Source: Acidiluteibacter sp963716125
GTDB taxonomy: Bacteria > Bacteroidota > Bacteroidia > Flavobacteriales_E > Vicingaceae
Assembly (NCBI GenBank): GCA_963716125.1
Contig: OY970294.1
Coordinates: 310,001 to 374,000 of the forward strand
Direction: 5' to 3'
Length of the DNA: 64,000 nt
Program-made: the position numbers and the translations under genes
Notes under the pieces: generated by a model
What the model saw: the letters and a program-made list of their open reading frames with translations, nothing else
Database searches by the model: none
Told to the model about the DNA's origin: nothing
In this document: piece after piece, positions 52,520 through 62,189 of the stretch
How the letters are laid out: each line of letters begins with the position of its first letter
Numbering within the stretch: the stretch's first letter is position 1

Positions 52520-52527
52520 TACATTTG
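52520..52527 (+). promoter_or_regulatory. candidate -7 box (TACATTTG) for the Omp28 gene
   Basis: TACATTTG matches TAnnTTTG, 18 bp before the ATG at 52546, so the 5' leader would be short. A TTTCG lies about 23 bp upstream. Confidence 0.45.
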
Positions 52528-52545
52528 CATTAAACTAATTGAATT

Positions 52546-53481
52546 ATGAAGAAAGATAACTTATTGATTTTGTTTATATTAGTAGCAGCTGTTGTCTTTA
52601 CAGGATGTGAAAAAGATAAAGAATTAGTTCCAAATGCTAAATATATTTCAACAGATACTACTGGGATAGTTGGTGGTTCTGGTGGCGGTAATGGTGGCGG
52701 ATTACCTTCTGATTTTATGGCACCTACAGTAGCTATGAATAGAGCTGCTTTGTTAGAAAATTTTACTGCGGTAAGATGTGGATTGTGCGCAGACGGTCAC
52801 GATAAGGCAAAAGCAATAAAATTAGCTTTAGGGGCAAATAAGTTTATTATTTTAGCGGTTCATGGAGGTTCTGATGCTGCAGCACAACCTGGCTATATGG
52901 ATTTTACAACTCCTTTTGGACAAGCATTGATTACTCAAGCTCAAGTAAGCGATTATCCTGCTGGAACTATAAGTAGAATTCAAGCAGATAGTTTGAGACG
53001 ATCACCCCAAAAACCAAATGGTTATGCGATGGGTAGAGGTGAGTGGAATGATGCTGCACAAGCTGTATTGGCAATGACTGCACCATTAAATATTGGTGCA
53101 AAGGCTACTTTGACAGGTATGGACTTGAAGGTAGATGTCGATATTTATTACACTGAAGAAGAAACCATGACTAACAACATTAATGTTGCTTTGGTGCAAG
53201 ACGGAATCACCTCAAAACAATCGGGAGGGTCTCCTTCTGTTGGATATTTACAAAATAATGTTTTAAGAGATTTAATTACCGGTCAATGGGGAGATCCTAT
53301 TACAGTAACTACTAAAGCGAAAGATTTTGTAAGAAAAACCTATAACTATACTATTCCAAATGATTACAATGGTTCTGGAGCCGATGGCGGTGGACCAATT
53401 GTATTAACAAACTTAAAAGTGGTAGTATTTGTTACAAGAGGTCAAACTCAAGTATTGAATGTTATTGAAAAAGATATTTAA
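52546..53481 (+). CDS. Omp28-related outer membrane lipoprotein
   Basis: 311 residues. A lipoprotein signal ('MKKDNLLILFILVAAVVFTGC', Cys 21) and a Gly-rich linker ('GGSGGGNGGG', about 44-53) precede an Omp28 domain with a thioredoxin-like start: 'AALLENFTAVRCGLCADGHDKAKAI' (CxxC at about 79-82) and 'FIILAVHGGSDAAAQPGYMDFTTPFGQAL'. Omp28 proteins are surface lipoproteins of Bacteroidota with proposed adhesin or redox roles. It is monocistronic and followed by a strong terminator. Confidence 0.88.
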   Translation: MKKDNLLILFILVAAVVFTGCEKDKELVPNAKYISTDTTGIVGGSGGGNGGGLPSDFMAPTVAMNRAALLENFTAVRCGLCADGHDKAKAIKLALGANKFIILAVHGGSDAAAQPGYMDFTTPFGQALITQAQVSDYPAGTISRIQADSLRRSPQKPNGYAMGRGEWNDAAQAVLAMTAPLNIGAKATLTGMDLKVDVDIYYTEEETMTNNINVALVQDGITSKQSGGSPSVGYLQNNVLRDLITGQWGDPITVTTKAKDFVRKTYNYTIPNDYNGSGADGGGPIVLTNLKVVVFVTRGQTQVLNVIEKDI

Positions 53482-53504
53482 TCAAAAAATTAATTATAAT
53501 TTTT

Positions 53505-53540
53505 AAATGGCTTCGGTAACTTCCGAAGCCATTTTTTATA
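53505..53540 (+). terminator. intrinsic terminator
   Basis: A perfect 12-bp stem, AAATGGCTTCGG / CCGAAGCCATTT, with loop TAACTT, followed by further T residues. Located 24 bp after the Omp28 gene. Confidence 0.92.
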
Positions 53541-53549
53541 TATTTCCTA

Positions 53550-53557
53550 TATCTTTG
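53550..53557 (+). promoter_or_regulatory. candidate -7 box (TATCTTTG) for the NtrC-type gene
   Basis: TATCTTTG matches TAnnTTTG, 28 bp before the start at 53585. It lies directly downstream of the terminator. No clear -33 TTG was found. Confidence 0.5.
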
Positions 53558-53584
53558 GAGTAAATACTTTTTACAAACACAAAT

Positions 53585-54965
53585 ATGAGTAAAACCGAGA
53601 TTCTAGTTGTAGATGATGATCCTACATTTTGTTTAATGCTCAAGAGCTTTTTAGAAAAAAAAGGGTTTACTGTCACTGCTGTTTATTCTTCAAAAGAAGC
53701 TTTACTAGCTGCAGAAAAAAGCAACTTTAACATCGTTTTATCTGATTATCGATTGCCTGATATGGATGGCTTGGAGCTTCTTAAAGCTTTAAAATCAAAA
53801 AAAGTAGTATGTCCTTTTGTGCTGATGACCAATTATGCAGATATTAAAATAGCTGTAAAATCTATCAAACAAGGAGCTTATGAGTACCTTACAAAACCAA
53901 TTAACCCCGATGAATTACTACTTTTAATAAAAGAGGCGCTTGAAAAAGGAATGGATAGGGATACATCTAATCAACAATCAAGAAAAGAGGTTACTCAAGT
54001 TAATTCGTCTCACACCAACTTTAATTATATAATTGGACAGAGTGATTTAGCAGAAAATATGATCTCAATGATAAATTTAGTAGCTCCTACTGATATGTCT
54101 GTTATAATAGAAGGAGAAAGTGGAACAGGAAAAGAATATGCTGCTAAATTACTTCATCATAAAAGCAATAGATCTAATAAACCATTTGTTGCTATTGATT
54201 GTGGTGCGTTAACCAATGAATTGGCAGCAAGTGAATTGTTTGGTCATGAGAAAGGATCATTTACTGGAGCCATTAATAATAAAACCGGGCAGTTTCAATA
54301 TGCAGAAGGAGGAACTCTATTTTTGGATGAGATTGGAAATTTAGATTATGAAATTCAAGTTAAATTATTACGTGCTCTTCAAGAAAGAAAAATAAAAAAG
54401 CTAGGCGGGAAAGATGACATTTCTGTTGATGTTAGATTGATTGTGGCTACTAATGAAGATTTAAAAAAAGCAGTTGAGAATGGTAAATTTAGAGAAGATT
54501 TATACCACAGATTAAATGAATTTAAGATTGAAGTTCCTGCTTTAAGAAATAGAAGCGAAGACATTATGGTCTTTTCTCAAAACTTCTTAGAAGAAAGTAA
54601 TTTGAATTTAAATAAATCAATTAAGGGATTTGAAGAAGATGTTGTTCAGCTTTTTAAATCTTATGAATGGCCTGGAAACCTTCGAGAATTAAAAAATATG
54701 ATTAAACGCTCTGTATTATTAGAAATGTCTGATTTAATTTCTATTAAAACTATACCTAATGAGATCAGTCATTCCGAACAAAAGAAAGAACATCAACCTA
54801 GAAAGTGTTTCTGATTTAAAACAATTTGCGGAAAAAAGTGAGAAGGAAATCATTTTAAATATTTTAAACAAGAGTAAAAATAATAAAACGAAAGCTGCAA
54901 AATTGCTCAATATTGATAGAAAAACACTCTACAATAAGTTGAAAGCTTACAATATCGATTTATAA
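53585..54965 (+). CDS. sigma-54-dependent NtrC-type response regulator, with a one-base frameshift
   Basis: Receiver domain (about 1-120; acidic 'VVDDDPTF', phospho-Asp 54 in 'LSDYRLPDMDGLELL', Lys in 'YLTKPINPDEL'); sigma-54 AAA+ domain (about 148-375; Walker A 'GESGTGKEYAAK', sigma-54 contact loop 'EKGSFTGA', Walker B 'GGTLFLDEIGN', 'RALQERKIKKLGG', 'YEWPGNLRELKN'). The first frame stops at 54814 after 'EQKKEHQPRKCF'. The Fis-type DNA-binding domain ('NKSKNNKTKAAKLLNIDRKTLYNKLKAYNIDL') is in another frame to 54965. Removing one base near 54788 gives one 459-residue protein. It converges with 1 bp between stops on the hybrid kinase at 54967, its likely partner. Confidence 0.9.
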
Positions 54966-54966
54966 T

Positions 54967-57405
54967 CTACTCAATTAATTCTTTTAATTGAATTCTTGTT
55001 TTTTCACAAATCTTTATGACGTTTTTTAGTTTGGATTCAACTAATTCAGTAGCATCTATTTTTCTGCTAAAACCCTCTAAAAATCTTAAGTCTGATAAAA
55101 CAACTTGAATGTGAAAATGACTGGCACTTGGTAGCATTTTATGGGCTATTTCACCCATCTCTTTGTAATTCGACTTCTTGAATGCATTATTTAAAAGCTT
55201 ACAATTATTTGCATTTTCTTTGATAAAAGATGCAATGATTTGTTGAGTTAAAAGCTGATCACCATCTGTGAATAAATCAATTTCTTTTAAATCGTAGTAA
55301 AGGGAATTATCTTTTATTAGTTGTTTTTCGATTGATTTATCAAAACCTAATTGAGTGAATAATTGATCAATATCTTTCTCTTTAAAGGGTTTTAATAAGT
55401 AAGCATCAAATCCCAATTCTAAATATTTTTTAAGGTTTTCTTCTATTACATTGGCTGTAAATGCTACCACTTTTGCATCGCCAATTAGGTTTTGTTCTTG
55501 AATATTTTTCAAAAAGTCTAGTCCATTCATCGGATGCATTTGAATATCTGATAAGATGATATCGTATGAATTAGTCTTCAAAAGGGCTATTGCTTTTTTT
55601 GCAGAGTTAGTAGCCATTACTTCACAGTTAAGATGTTTCAACTGAAGTTCAATTAATTGTAAATTGATTAAATCATCATCTATTACTAATATTTTTAATT
55701 CTTTAAAATTATATTTTTCAATATGCTCAATCGGCTGAATTGAATTCTTTAATTCAATCATTTTAATTTGCAACTGAAAGGTAGAGCCAATATTTAATTC
55801 TGATTCAACTTTAATATCACCTTCCATTAATTGTGCTATTTTTTTACTTATTGACAAGCCTAAACCTGTTCCACCAAATTTTCTATTATTGGAAATATCT
55901 ACTTGTTGAAAATCTTGAAATATTGTATTTAAGTCTTTCCGGCTTATTCCTATTCCATTGTCTTTAACGGTTAGTAAAAAGATGCCATTTTTTACTTTTG
56001 CACTTATTTTTACATTTCCATCAGGACTAAATTTTATGGCATTACCAATTAAATTATATGCTATTTGTTTGATTCTAAATATATCAGTTTGATATAATTT
56101 TAATTTATCTATTTCATTTTCAAATATTAAATTTACTTTTTTGTCAACTGCTATTGGTGAAATTCCATTTACCAAAGCATTTAATTCTTCATTAAGGTTG
56201 ACCGCTTTTTGTTGAATATTGATTTTTCCAGCTTCAATTTTAGAATAATCTAAAATATCATTAACTGTATTTAGTAAGTGATCTGAAGAGTGTTGAATAG
56301 AATTAATGTGGGAAAGTTGGTTTTTATTTAATCCTGATTTTTCTAAAAGTTGTCCATATCCAATTATTGCAGTAAGAGGTGTCCTTATTTCATGGCTCAT
56401 ATTGGCTAAAAAATCTTTTTTTGCTTGAGCTAATTGCTCAGCTTTTTTCTTCGCATCTTCTAGTTTCTTTTTATAAATATCTGCTTTCTTTATATCTCTT
56501 ATTACCCAAACGATAAAGAAAATACACACAGATAACCCTATAAATAATAAAATCAATATTTGATTAGCTGAATGATTGGTTATTTTTTTTGATTGTTGAG
56601 AATTGAGAATAGATTGTTCAATTTCTTCTCTTTCAATATTTCCTATTATTGATCTAATTTCATTGATTAATATGGAGTTTTGTTCTAGTAGCGCTAATTC
56701 CCTTCTACCTAAACTTTTTGCTTTTTTTGATTCCTCTTTTTCAATATTATCTAAGATATTAGTAACATCTTTAAGCAAACTATCTTCATTATTTATAGTT
56801 GCTTTTACTACCTTTTTTAAGGTGTCTTTTCTGATTTCTCTTTTATTGAATAACTTTTTTAGAAATCCTTTTTCGGCTTCTACGGTTCGTTCATTTATAG
56901 TTAATATAGTATCCACAATAACACTATCCTGATACTTTGAAACAGAATCTTCAAAAGTAGACTTGATAGCTCCAATAGCACTTTGTTGATTTTTCTTATT
57001 ATCTATTGATCGTTTTGAAGTTAAAAACCCTTTTAAAAGTTGATTTCTGGCTTTTAAAAGAATTAAAATCGTATCTATCCTATGTCTTTGATCTTTATGA
57101 TCTAACATATGATTTTTAATATCTAATAAATTTGATTTTAATAAACTATCAGAGGTGGCATAATTATTTAAATATTTTCTTTGATTGGTTAAGCTAAATA
57201 AGCGCAGGCTGTTTTCTGTTTCTGAGATTCCTGTTACAATATTATTAAGGTCTAATAATTTATAATTAGGTTTTGAAATTTCAGAAACTGCCTTGGTTAA
57301 ATTATTAAAATTGGTATATGCAATTTTAATTACAAAAAGCAATGCCACTAAGCTTAAGATAAAGCCGATAGCTACTTTCCATTTGGTATTACTTTTATCT
57401 GGCAA
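54967..57405 (-). CDS. hybrid sensor histidine kinase with receiver and Hpt domains
   Basis: 812 residues. There are membrane spans at about 10-30 and 282-302, with a ~250-residue helical periplasmic sensor between them. HisKA follows (His near 338 in 'FLANMSHEIRTPLTAIIGYGQLL'), then HATPase_c (about 440-555; 'NLIGNAIKF', 'KDNGIGIS', 'GGTGLGLSISKKI'), a receiver (about 570-690; phospho-Asp near 617 in 'IILSDIQMHPMNGLDFL') and a C-terminal Hpt (His near 753 in 'MGEIAHKMLPSASHF'). It contains a whole His-Asp-His relay, so it could pass phosphate to a separate regulator. The NtrC-type gene converging on its 3' end is the best candidate. The signal is unknown. Confidence 0.92.
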   Translation of the reverse strand: MPDKSNTKWKVAIGFILSLVALLFVIKIAYTNFNNLTKAVSEISKPNYKLLDLNNIVTGISETENSLRLFSLTNQRKYLNNYATSDSLLKSNLLDIKNHMLDHKDQRHRIDTILILLKARNQLLKGFLTSKRSIDNKKNQQSAIGAIKSTFEDSVSKYQDSVIVDTILTINERTVEAEKGFLKKLFNKREIRKDTLKKVVKATINNEDSLLKDVTNILDNIEKEESKKAKSLGRRELALLEQNSILINEIRSIIGNIEREEIEQSILNSQQSKKITNHSANQILILLFIGLSVCIFFIVWVIRDIKKADIYKKKLEDAKKKAEQLAQAKKDFLANMSHEIRTPLTAIIGYGQLLEKSGLNKNQLSHINSIQHSSDHLLNTVNDILDYSKIEAGKINIQQKAVNLNEELNALVNGISPIAVDKKVNLIFENEIDKLKLYQTDIFRIKQIAYNLIGNAIKFSPDGNVKISAKVKNGIFLLTVKDNGIGISRKDLNTIFQDFQQVDISNNRKFGGTGLGLSISKKIAQLMEGDIKVESELNIGSTFQLQIKMIELKNSIQPIEHIEKYNFKELKILVIDDDLINLQLIELQLKHLNCEVMATNSAKKAIALLKTNSYDIILSDIQMHPMNGLDFLKNIQEQNLIGDAKVVAFTANVIEENLKKYLELGFDAYLLKPFKEKDIDQLFTQLGFDKSIEKQLIKDNSLYYDLKEIDLFTDGDQLLTQQIIASFIKENANNCKLLNNAFKKSNYKEMGEIAHKMLPSASHFHIQVVLSDLRFLEGFSRKIDATELVESKLKNVIKICEKTRIQLKELIE

Positions 57406-57450
57406 AATTTGAAGTTGAGTAAAAGCAGAAAATTACGAAAATCAAGAGGA

Positions 57451-58635
57451 TTAATGTTTTCCCTCTTTAAATTCTCTTGCTTCTGCAATTGGAATTTTTC
57501 GTCCATTGTTAAAAGCTACTATAAAAGAGCCTTCGATTCCTTCCTTTAATAATTTATTTTTGAGAATTTCAGCCTCCGAATAATGTTCTTCATTACCTAC
57601 CAACATCAACGTATAGTCTTCATAATTATATTCTTGTATATTATCAACTGTCAAATATTGAGCAGCCATTTCTGGGGGAACTTCATCTGTAAAAGCCCCT
57701 ATTTGAACTTTGAAAGTTACCTTACCTACAATTCCTCTTCGTATATTTATGTTATTTATGCTGACTACCGATTCAATAAATTTATTTTTATCGTTTACAT
57801 TCACAACAAACGCATCTTGATAACCTTCTTCTTTGCTTAAAAAATCAAGTAAAGATTCAGCTTGTTTTTTGTAAGAGAAATGACCTACCACATACCTAAT
57901 CATACCTGTAGAATCCATAAAAGCATCTACATTTTTTATATTTTTAAATCTATTTAATGGAATTACATCGCTGTAAGTTCCAATTTGAACTCCCCAAAGT
58001 GGCGAATTGGTGGTATAGCTAATGGTTTGTGTTACAATATTATCCAAATTATCTTTTTCAGTTTTTTGAAAAGCTAAGATATCTTCTACCTTAATTTGAA
58101 AGGAATCTGTATCAGCTGTTATTTCCTCATCAACTACCAATGAATCAATTTCAGAGTTATAAGGACATTTTTCAAGATTTCTTTTTATTTCTCTAATAAA
58201 ATAGGGATCTATTTTATTGCCAAAATTTTGTAATTTTTTCATTGCAGCTGCGGCTTCATCACATCTGTTTTCGTCAACCAAAGCTGTTGCTAAATAATAA
58301 TAACTAAGCATTGGAGCATTGGATTCCAAATAAGTAGAAGCATCATATTTTACACTTACATTTTTTACTGCTTTTTCTAAATGAAAGATCGCAGATGGCT
58401 TTTTATCACCTAATTCTCTATATGCGGCTCCTAATAAAAAATTATAATTTGCATTCTCAGGATTTATATTATACAAAGTTTCCAAACTAGGCAATGCTTC
58501 GTTTATTTGGCGCATTGACAAAAGCTGTCGCGCTTGATTAAACATCTTTTCCTCTTCACTTATCTTTGCTTTTTGAGCCTGTAAGACAAATGGAAAAATA
58601 ATAAATAAACAGATAAAAAATTTACTTTTCTTCAC
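57451..58635 (-). CDS. TPR and SPOR-like repeat exported protein (second of tandem pair)
   Basis: 394 residues: signal peptide ('MKKSKFFICLFIIFPFVLQAQ'), TPR-like helices (about 25-160, 'INEALPSLETLYNINPENANYNFLLGAAYRELGDKKPSAIFHLEKAV') and two SPOR-like modules (about 205-285, 'WGVQIGTYSDVIPLNRFKNIKNVDAFMDSTGMIRYVVGHFSYKKQAESLLDFL'; about 300-385, 'FKVQIGAFTDEVPPE…YSEAEILKNKLLKEGIEGSFIVAF'). SPOR domains bind denuded peptidoglycan glycan strands, so a periplasmic or cell-wall role is likely. It overlaps by 14 bp the upstream paralogue, from which it arose by tandem duplication. Confidence 0.82.
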   Translation of the reverse strand: MKKSKFFICLFIIFPFVLQAQKAKISEEEKMFNQARQLLSMRQINEALPSLETLYNINPENANYNFLLGAAYRELGDKKPSAIFHLEKAVKNVSVKYDASTYLESNAPMLSYYYLATALVDENRCDEAAAAMKKLQNFGNKIDPYFIREIKRNLEKCPYNSEIDSLVVDEEITADTDSFQIKVEDILAFQKTEKDNLDNIVTQTISYTTNSPLWGVQIGTYSDVIPLNRFKNIKNVDAFMDSTGMIRYVVGHFSYKKQAESLLDFLSKEEGYQDAFVVNVNDKNKFIESVVSINNINIRRGIVGKVTFKVQIGAFTDEVPPEMAAQYLTVDNIQEYNYEDYTLMLVGNEEHYSEAEILKNKLLKEGIEGSFIVAFNNGRKIPIAEAREFKEGKH

Positions 58636-59839
58636 TATCTTGCTGTTTAATAGGATTTTCTTTTGTGTAATTTAAAGCATCCATCAAAGGAATTTTTTGC
58701 TTTTTATTAAATGCAACTACAAATGCATCTGCAGCTCCTAAACGTATATATTCTCTTTTTGCTGTAATAGCTTCTGCGTATGAATAATAAGGCTCAGAAG
58801 TTAATACTGAAATATATTTTAAATTAAATACTTGAACATTTCCAAAAACTAAAAAATTTCGAGCAACGTCATCCGGTATTTCTTTCGTAAATGCGCCTAA
58901 TTGTATTCGGTACTCAACTTTACCTTTGATTTCTGCTTGTATATTTAAATTATTGATACTGACCAATTCATTTGAGTATTTGCTTGCATCATTTACATCT
59001 ACTACAAACGATTGCGGATATCCTTTTCTAGCAATATATCTTTGAAGTGATTCTGCTTGACTTTTATAAGCAAAATGACCAATTACATATCTAATCCATC
59101 CATCATTATCAATAAAAGCAACTACATTTTTTAAATCCGGAAACCTACGTCTTGGAATTAAATCTTTAAAAGCTCCCACTTGCACTCCATATAAAGGCAT
59201 GTCTGTGGTATATTCTATTTCTTTGGTAACTATAGAAGTAGAGCTGTCTTCAAAAACAACTTCATTGCTTAATACAATATCAACTTTTATTGCTTTTGTT
59301 TCTAGGCTATCCACATATTTGTTAATCGATTTTGTATCTGCAACCTTACTCGGAATATTTCCATTTTTACATCGTAATATCCATCTATTTAAACTATTTA
59401 CATAAAAGTTATCTTTTTCTTTAGCAACGGCATTAAATTGTTGTTGATATTTCTGAGCTTCCGCACAATCGCCATTTTGAGCATATGCAACTGCTAAATA
59501 ATAAATGGTGAAAATAGGTGTTTTTCTTTCTTCGTAATTTTCAGTATCATAGTTTGTGGTGATACTATCTTGTGCATTCAGCAAATAGAAAATTGCTTTT
59601 GGAGGATTTTTTTCTTGTTCTACTAAACAAACTCCTACTAAATAATTTAGATTTCTATTTTCAGTATCGTCTTTTAATAAACGATACAAAATGGGTAAAG
59701 CCTCTTTTATTCTTCTATGAAATAAGTGGTTCTTTGCAATATTAAATTCTTTTTTTTCTGCAGAAGGTTGACTATCTTGAGAAAAAGATAATTGCGAAAA
59801 GAAAACTAAGATAAAAAAGAGAACTATTTTTTTGTGCAT
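58622..59839 (-). CDS. TPR and SPOR-like repeat exported protein (first of tandem pair)
   Basis: 405 residues with the same layout as its downstream neighbour: signal peptide ('MHKKIVLFFILVFFSQLSFSQ'), TPR-like region (about 25-165, 'IKEALPILYRLLKDDTENRNLNYLVGVCLVEQEKNPPKAIFYLLNAQ') and two SPOR-like modules (about 215-295, 'YGVQVGAFKDLIPRRRFPDLKNVVAFIDNDGWIRYVIGHFAYKSQAESLQRYI'; about 310-390, 'YRIQLGAFTKEIPDDVARNF'). It is probably periplasmic and peptidoglycan-associated. First gene of a two-gene operon, with a TACATTTG box just upstream. Confidence 0.82.
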   Translation of the reverse strand: MHKKIVLFFILVFFSQLSFSQDSQPSAEKKEFNIAKNHLFHRRIKEALPILYRLLKDDTENRNLNYLVGVCLVEQEKNPPKAIFYLLNAQDSITTNYDTENYEERKTPIFTIYYLAVAYAQNGDCAEAQKYQQQFNAVAKEKDNFYVNSLNRWILRCKNGNIPSKVADTKSINKYVDSLETKAIKVDIVLSNEVVFEDSSTSIVTKEIEYTTDMPLYGVQVGAFKDLIPRRRFPDLKNVVAFIDNDGWIRYVIGHFAYKSQAESLQRYIARKGYPQSFVVDVNDASKYSNELVSINNLNIQAEIKGKVEYRIQLGAFTKEIPDDVARNFLVFGNVQVFNLKYISVLTSEPYYSYAEAITAKREYIRLGAADAFVVAFNKKQKIPLMDALNYTKENPIKQQDSEEK

Positions 59840-59859
59840 TCTTTTGTAGGTTTACAACA

Positions 59860-59867
59860 AATGTATT
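59860..59867 (-). promoter_or_regulatory. candidate -7 box (TACATTTG) for the TPR/SPOR operon
   Basis: On the minus strand TACATTTG matches TAnnTTTG about 20 bp before the 59839 start. There is a T-rich stretch but no clear TTTG at -33. Confidence 0.45.
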
Positions 59868-59934
59868 GTTTAAGAGAGTAGGTATTTAAAAAACATCAGT
59901 GAACTATTAACTTTAGGTTGTGTAAAAAATTAAC

Positions 59935-60435
59935 TTATTCAATTTGAACCATTTTCATATTATTATCCTTGTGTTTATATCTTTTATTGCGCAATAATGT
60001 TGAAATTATTGCTATACCTGCAATTGGCAATGTAATTTTTAAATTCCTATTATCAACTATTGGAGATTCTTTATTAATAACCCTATTTCCTGAGTCAAGT
60101 AAGAAATATATAAGTGCAGCCCTAATACTTACCTTCGACAAAAGAATCCATCCATACCTTCTCGTAGGATCAATTACGAAATCAATATCCTTAATCATAA
60201 TATTTTGTCCATTTACGGCAATCATAGAGTCTGAAATGAAAGTAAGTTCGCCAAAATACCTAGCGTCTGTTTTGAGATCTTTTACACCTATTTTACTACC
60301 TATATAAAAATGAACTCTTTTGACTCTTCCTCCTTTGTCTATTGCAAATGAGGTTTGAGCTTCAGTTTTTGGAATTGCTAATAAGATAATTAGCAGTAGC
60401 AATATAATTCTAAAATTAACAGAAAGTGAGCTCAT
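59935..60435 (-). CDS. hypothetical exported/membrane protein
   Basis: 166 residues: an N-terminal hydrophobic signal (about 8-26, 'FRIILLLLIILLAIPKTEAQ'), then a small beta domain ('RVKRVHFYIGSKIGVKDLKTDARYFGELTFISDSMIAVNGQNIMIKDIDFVI') and two hydrophobic stretches (about 95-112 and 132-147). The 'G..I..K…..Y.G…I.D..I.V…..I.I.DI' pattern recurs in small unnamed Bacteroidota proteins. No specific function can be given. It lies between the TPR/SPOR operon and the aldehyde dehydrogenase on the same strand, with 57 bp to the latter's stop. Confidence 0.7.
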   Translation of the reverse strand: MSSLSVNFRIILLLLIILLAIPKTEAQTSFAIDKGGRVKRVHFYIGSKIGVKDLKTDARYFGELTFISDSMIAVNGQNIMIKDIDFVIDPTRRYGWILLSKVSIRAALIYFLLDSGNRVINKESPIVDNRNLKITLPIAGIAIISTLLRNKRYKHKDNNMKMVQIE

Positions 60436-60492
60436 ATTGTATATTTAATAGGAGGTTAAATTTAATCAAAAAGTACATTTAAAATGCTCCAC

Positions 60493-61938
60493 TCAATTGT
60501 ATTTAATACAGACATTTTTAGGTTCAGTAAAAAACTCTAAAGCTTCTTTTCCTCCTTCCCGACCGACACCGCTTGCTTTAACTCCACCAAAAGGAGTCCT
60601 TAAATCTCTTAATAACCAACAATTTATCCATACAATACCTGCATGAATTTTTTTGGCCACATAATTTGCAGTGGTTATATTATTAGTCCAAATTGCACTA
60701 GCCAAACCGTAATTAGTGCTATTTGCCATTTTTAAAACTTCGTCGGTGTTTTCAAAAGGTGTAATGGTAACCACAGGACCAAATATCTCTTCTTGATTTG
60801 TTCTGCAATCATATTTTAGTCCTTCAATAACGGTTGGCTGCAAATACCAACCTTCTTTTAAATCACCTTCCAAAATTTTTCTTTCACCACCGCACAAAAC
60901 TTTTCCACCTTCTTCCCTTGCAAGTTGAATGTATGACATCACTTTTTCCATGTGAGCTTTTGAAACCACTGCTCCCAAATCAGTATCGCTATCCATTGGA
61001 TTCCCTACTTTTAAAGCCTGGACTCTTTTAATGAATTCATTTTTAAATTGATCATATAACTCTGCTTCTATAAATATTCGAGATCCACACAAGCATATTT
61101 GACCTTGATTTTCAAAAGAAGAACGTACTGTAGTTTCCATCATTTTTTCAAAGTCACAATCTTTATAAATTATTATTGGATTTTTTCCACCCAATTCGAG
61201 TGATAGTTTTTTAAACATGGGAGCAGCTACTGAGGCTATGTGTTTCCCTGTTTGTGTGCCTCCTGTAAATGAAATTAGAGGTACATCAGGATGTGCCACC
61301 ATAGCAGCCCCAACTTTTGCACCGTATCCATGTACTATATTTAAAACACCTTTTGGCAAACCTGCTTCTATACAAATTTCAGAGAGCAAAAATGCTGTCA
61401 TAGGTGTAATTTCAGATGGTTTGGCAACTACACAATTGCCTGCTGCTAAAGCTGGAGCAATTTTCCAACTGAATAAATATAAAGGTAAATTCCAAGGAGA
61501 AATGCAAGCTGCCACACCCACAGGGTCGCGATGGGTGAAGTTAATCGCTGTATTTTCCATGCTGTGCGATTCTGAATGAAAATGTAGAATAGCAGTGGCG
61601 TAAAATCTAAAATTATGTGCTGCTCTCGGAATATCTACACGCTTAGCTAAACTAAATGGTTTACCATTATCAATTGATTCAGCCTTAGCTAGTTTATCAA
61701 TATTTTTTTCAATTAATTCTGAAATTCGATACAAAATCTTAGAGCGTTCATCTTTTGAAGTGGTGCTCCACTTTTCAAATGCATTTTTTGCCGCAACTAC
61801 TGCTTTATTAACATCATTTTCATCTGAATCGGCAATTTTTGAATAAACAGAACCATTTGCAGGGTTATAATTATCAAAATAATTACCACTGCTTGGTGCT
61901 GCCATCTCACCATCGATATAATTGTTAATTTTTTGCAT
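60493..61938 (-). CDS. aldehyde dehydrogenase, 2-aminomuconic semialdehyde dehydrogenase-like
   Basis: 481 residues from ATG 61938 ('MQKINNYIDGEMAAPSSGNYFDNYNPANG'); an ATG at 62001 would add an unsupported 21-residue extension. It is a full-length ALDH: 'ISPWNLPLYLFSWKIAPALAAGN', 'SFTGGTQTGKHI', catalytic Glu in 'KLSLELGGKNP', catalytic Cys in 'FENQGQICLCGSRIFIE' and 'EEIFGPVVTITPF'. 'GQICLCGSRIF' is characteristic of the ALDH8A1/2-aminomuconate-6-semialdehyde group. With the RidA at 34.6 kb this suggests a kynurenine-type tryptophan degradation route, the rest of which lies outside the window. The related 2-hydroxymuconic semialdehyde activity cannot be excluded. Confidence 0.9.
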   Translation of the reverse strand: MQKINNYIDGEMAAPSSGNYFDNYNPANGSVYSKIADSDENDVNKAVVAAKNAFEKWSTTSKDERSKILYRISELIEKNIDKLAKAESIDNGKPFSLAKRVDIPRAAHNFRFYATAILHFHSESHSMENTAINFTHRDPVGVAACISPWNLPLYLFSWKIAPALAAGNCVVAKPSEITPMTAFLLSEICIEAGLPKGVLNIVHGYGAKVGAAMVAHPDVPLISFTGGTQTGKHIASVAAPMFKKLSLELGGKNPIIIYKDCDFEKMMETTVRSSFENQGQICLCGSRIFIEAELYDQFKNEFIKRVQALKVGNPMDSDTDLGAVVSKAHMEKVMSYIQLAREEGGKVLCGGERKILEGDLKEGWYLQPTVIEGLKYDCRTNQEEIFGPVVTITPFENTDEVLKMANSTNYGLASAIWTNNITTANYVAKKIHAGIVWINCWLLRDLRTPFGGVKASGVGREGGKEALEFFTEPKNVCIKYN

Positions 61939-62189
61939 TTGAATAAATTTTAAAGCGTAAATGTAATAAATATCACTTCTAATCAGAAAAGGAAACATCA
62001 ATAATTAGAAGTTCTGAACTATGTTTAGATTTTTTGATAGTGAAATCACAATTCTAATTTGTCGATTTTTATTTTAAATCTAAAGATTGTATTATTCAGC
62101 TATGTTTGTATGTGTTAAACTCCTTCATTTGCTGTTAATTAAAGTTAACGAGTTAAAAAAATGTATCTTCCTTCTTTAATTTCGTAGAA

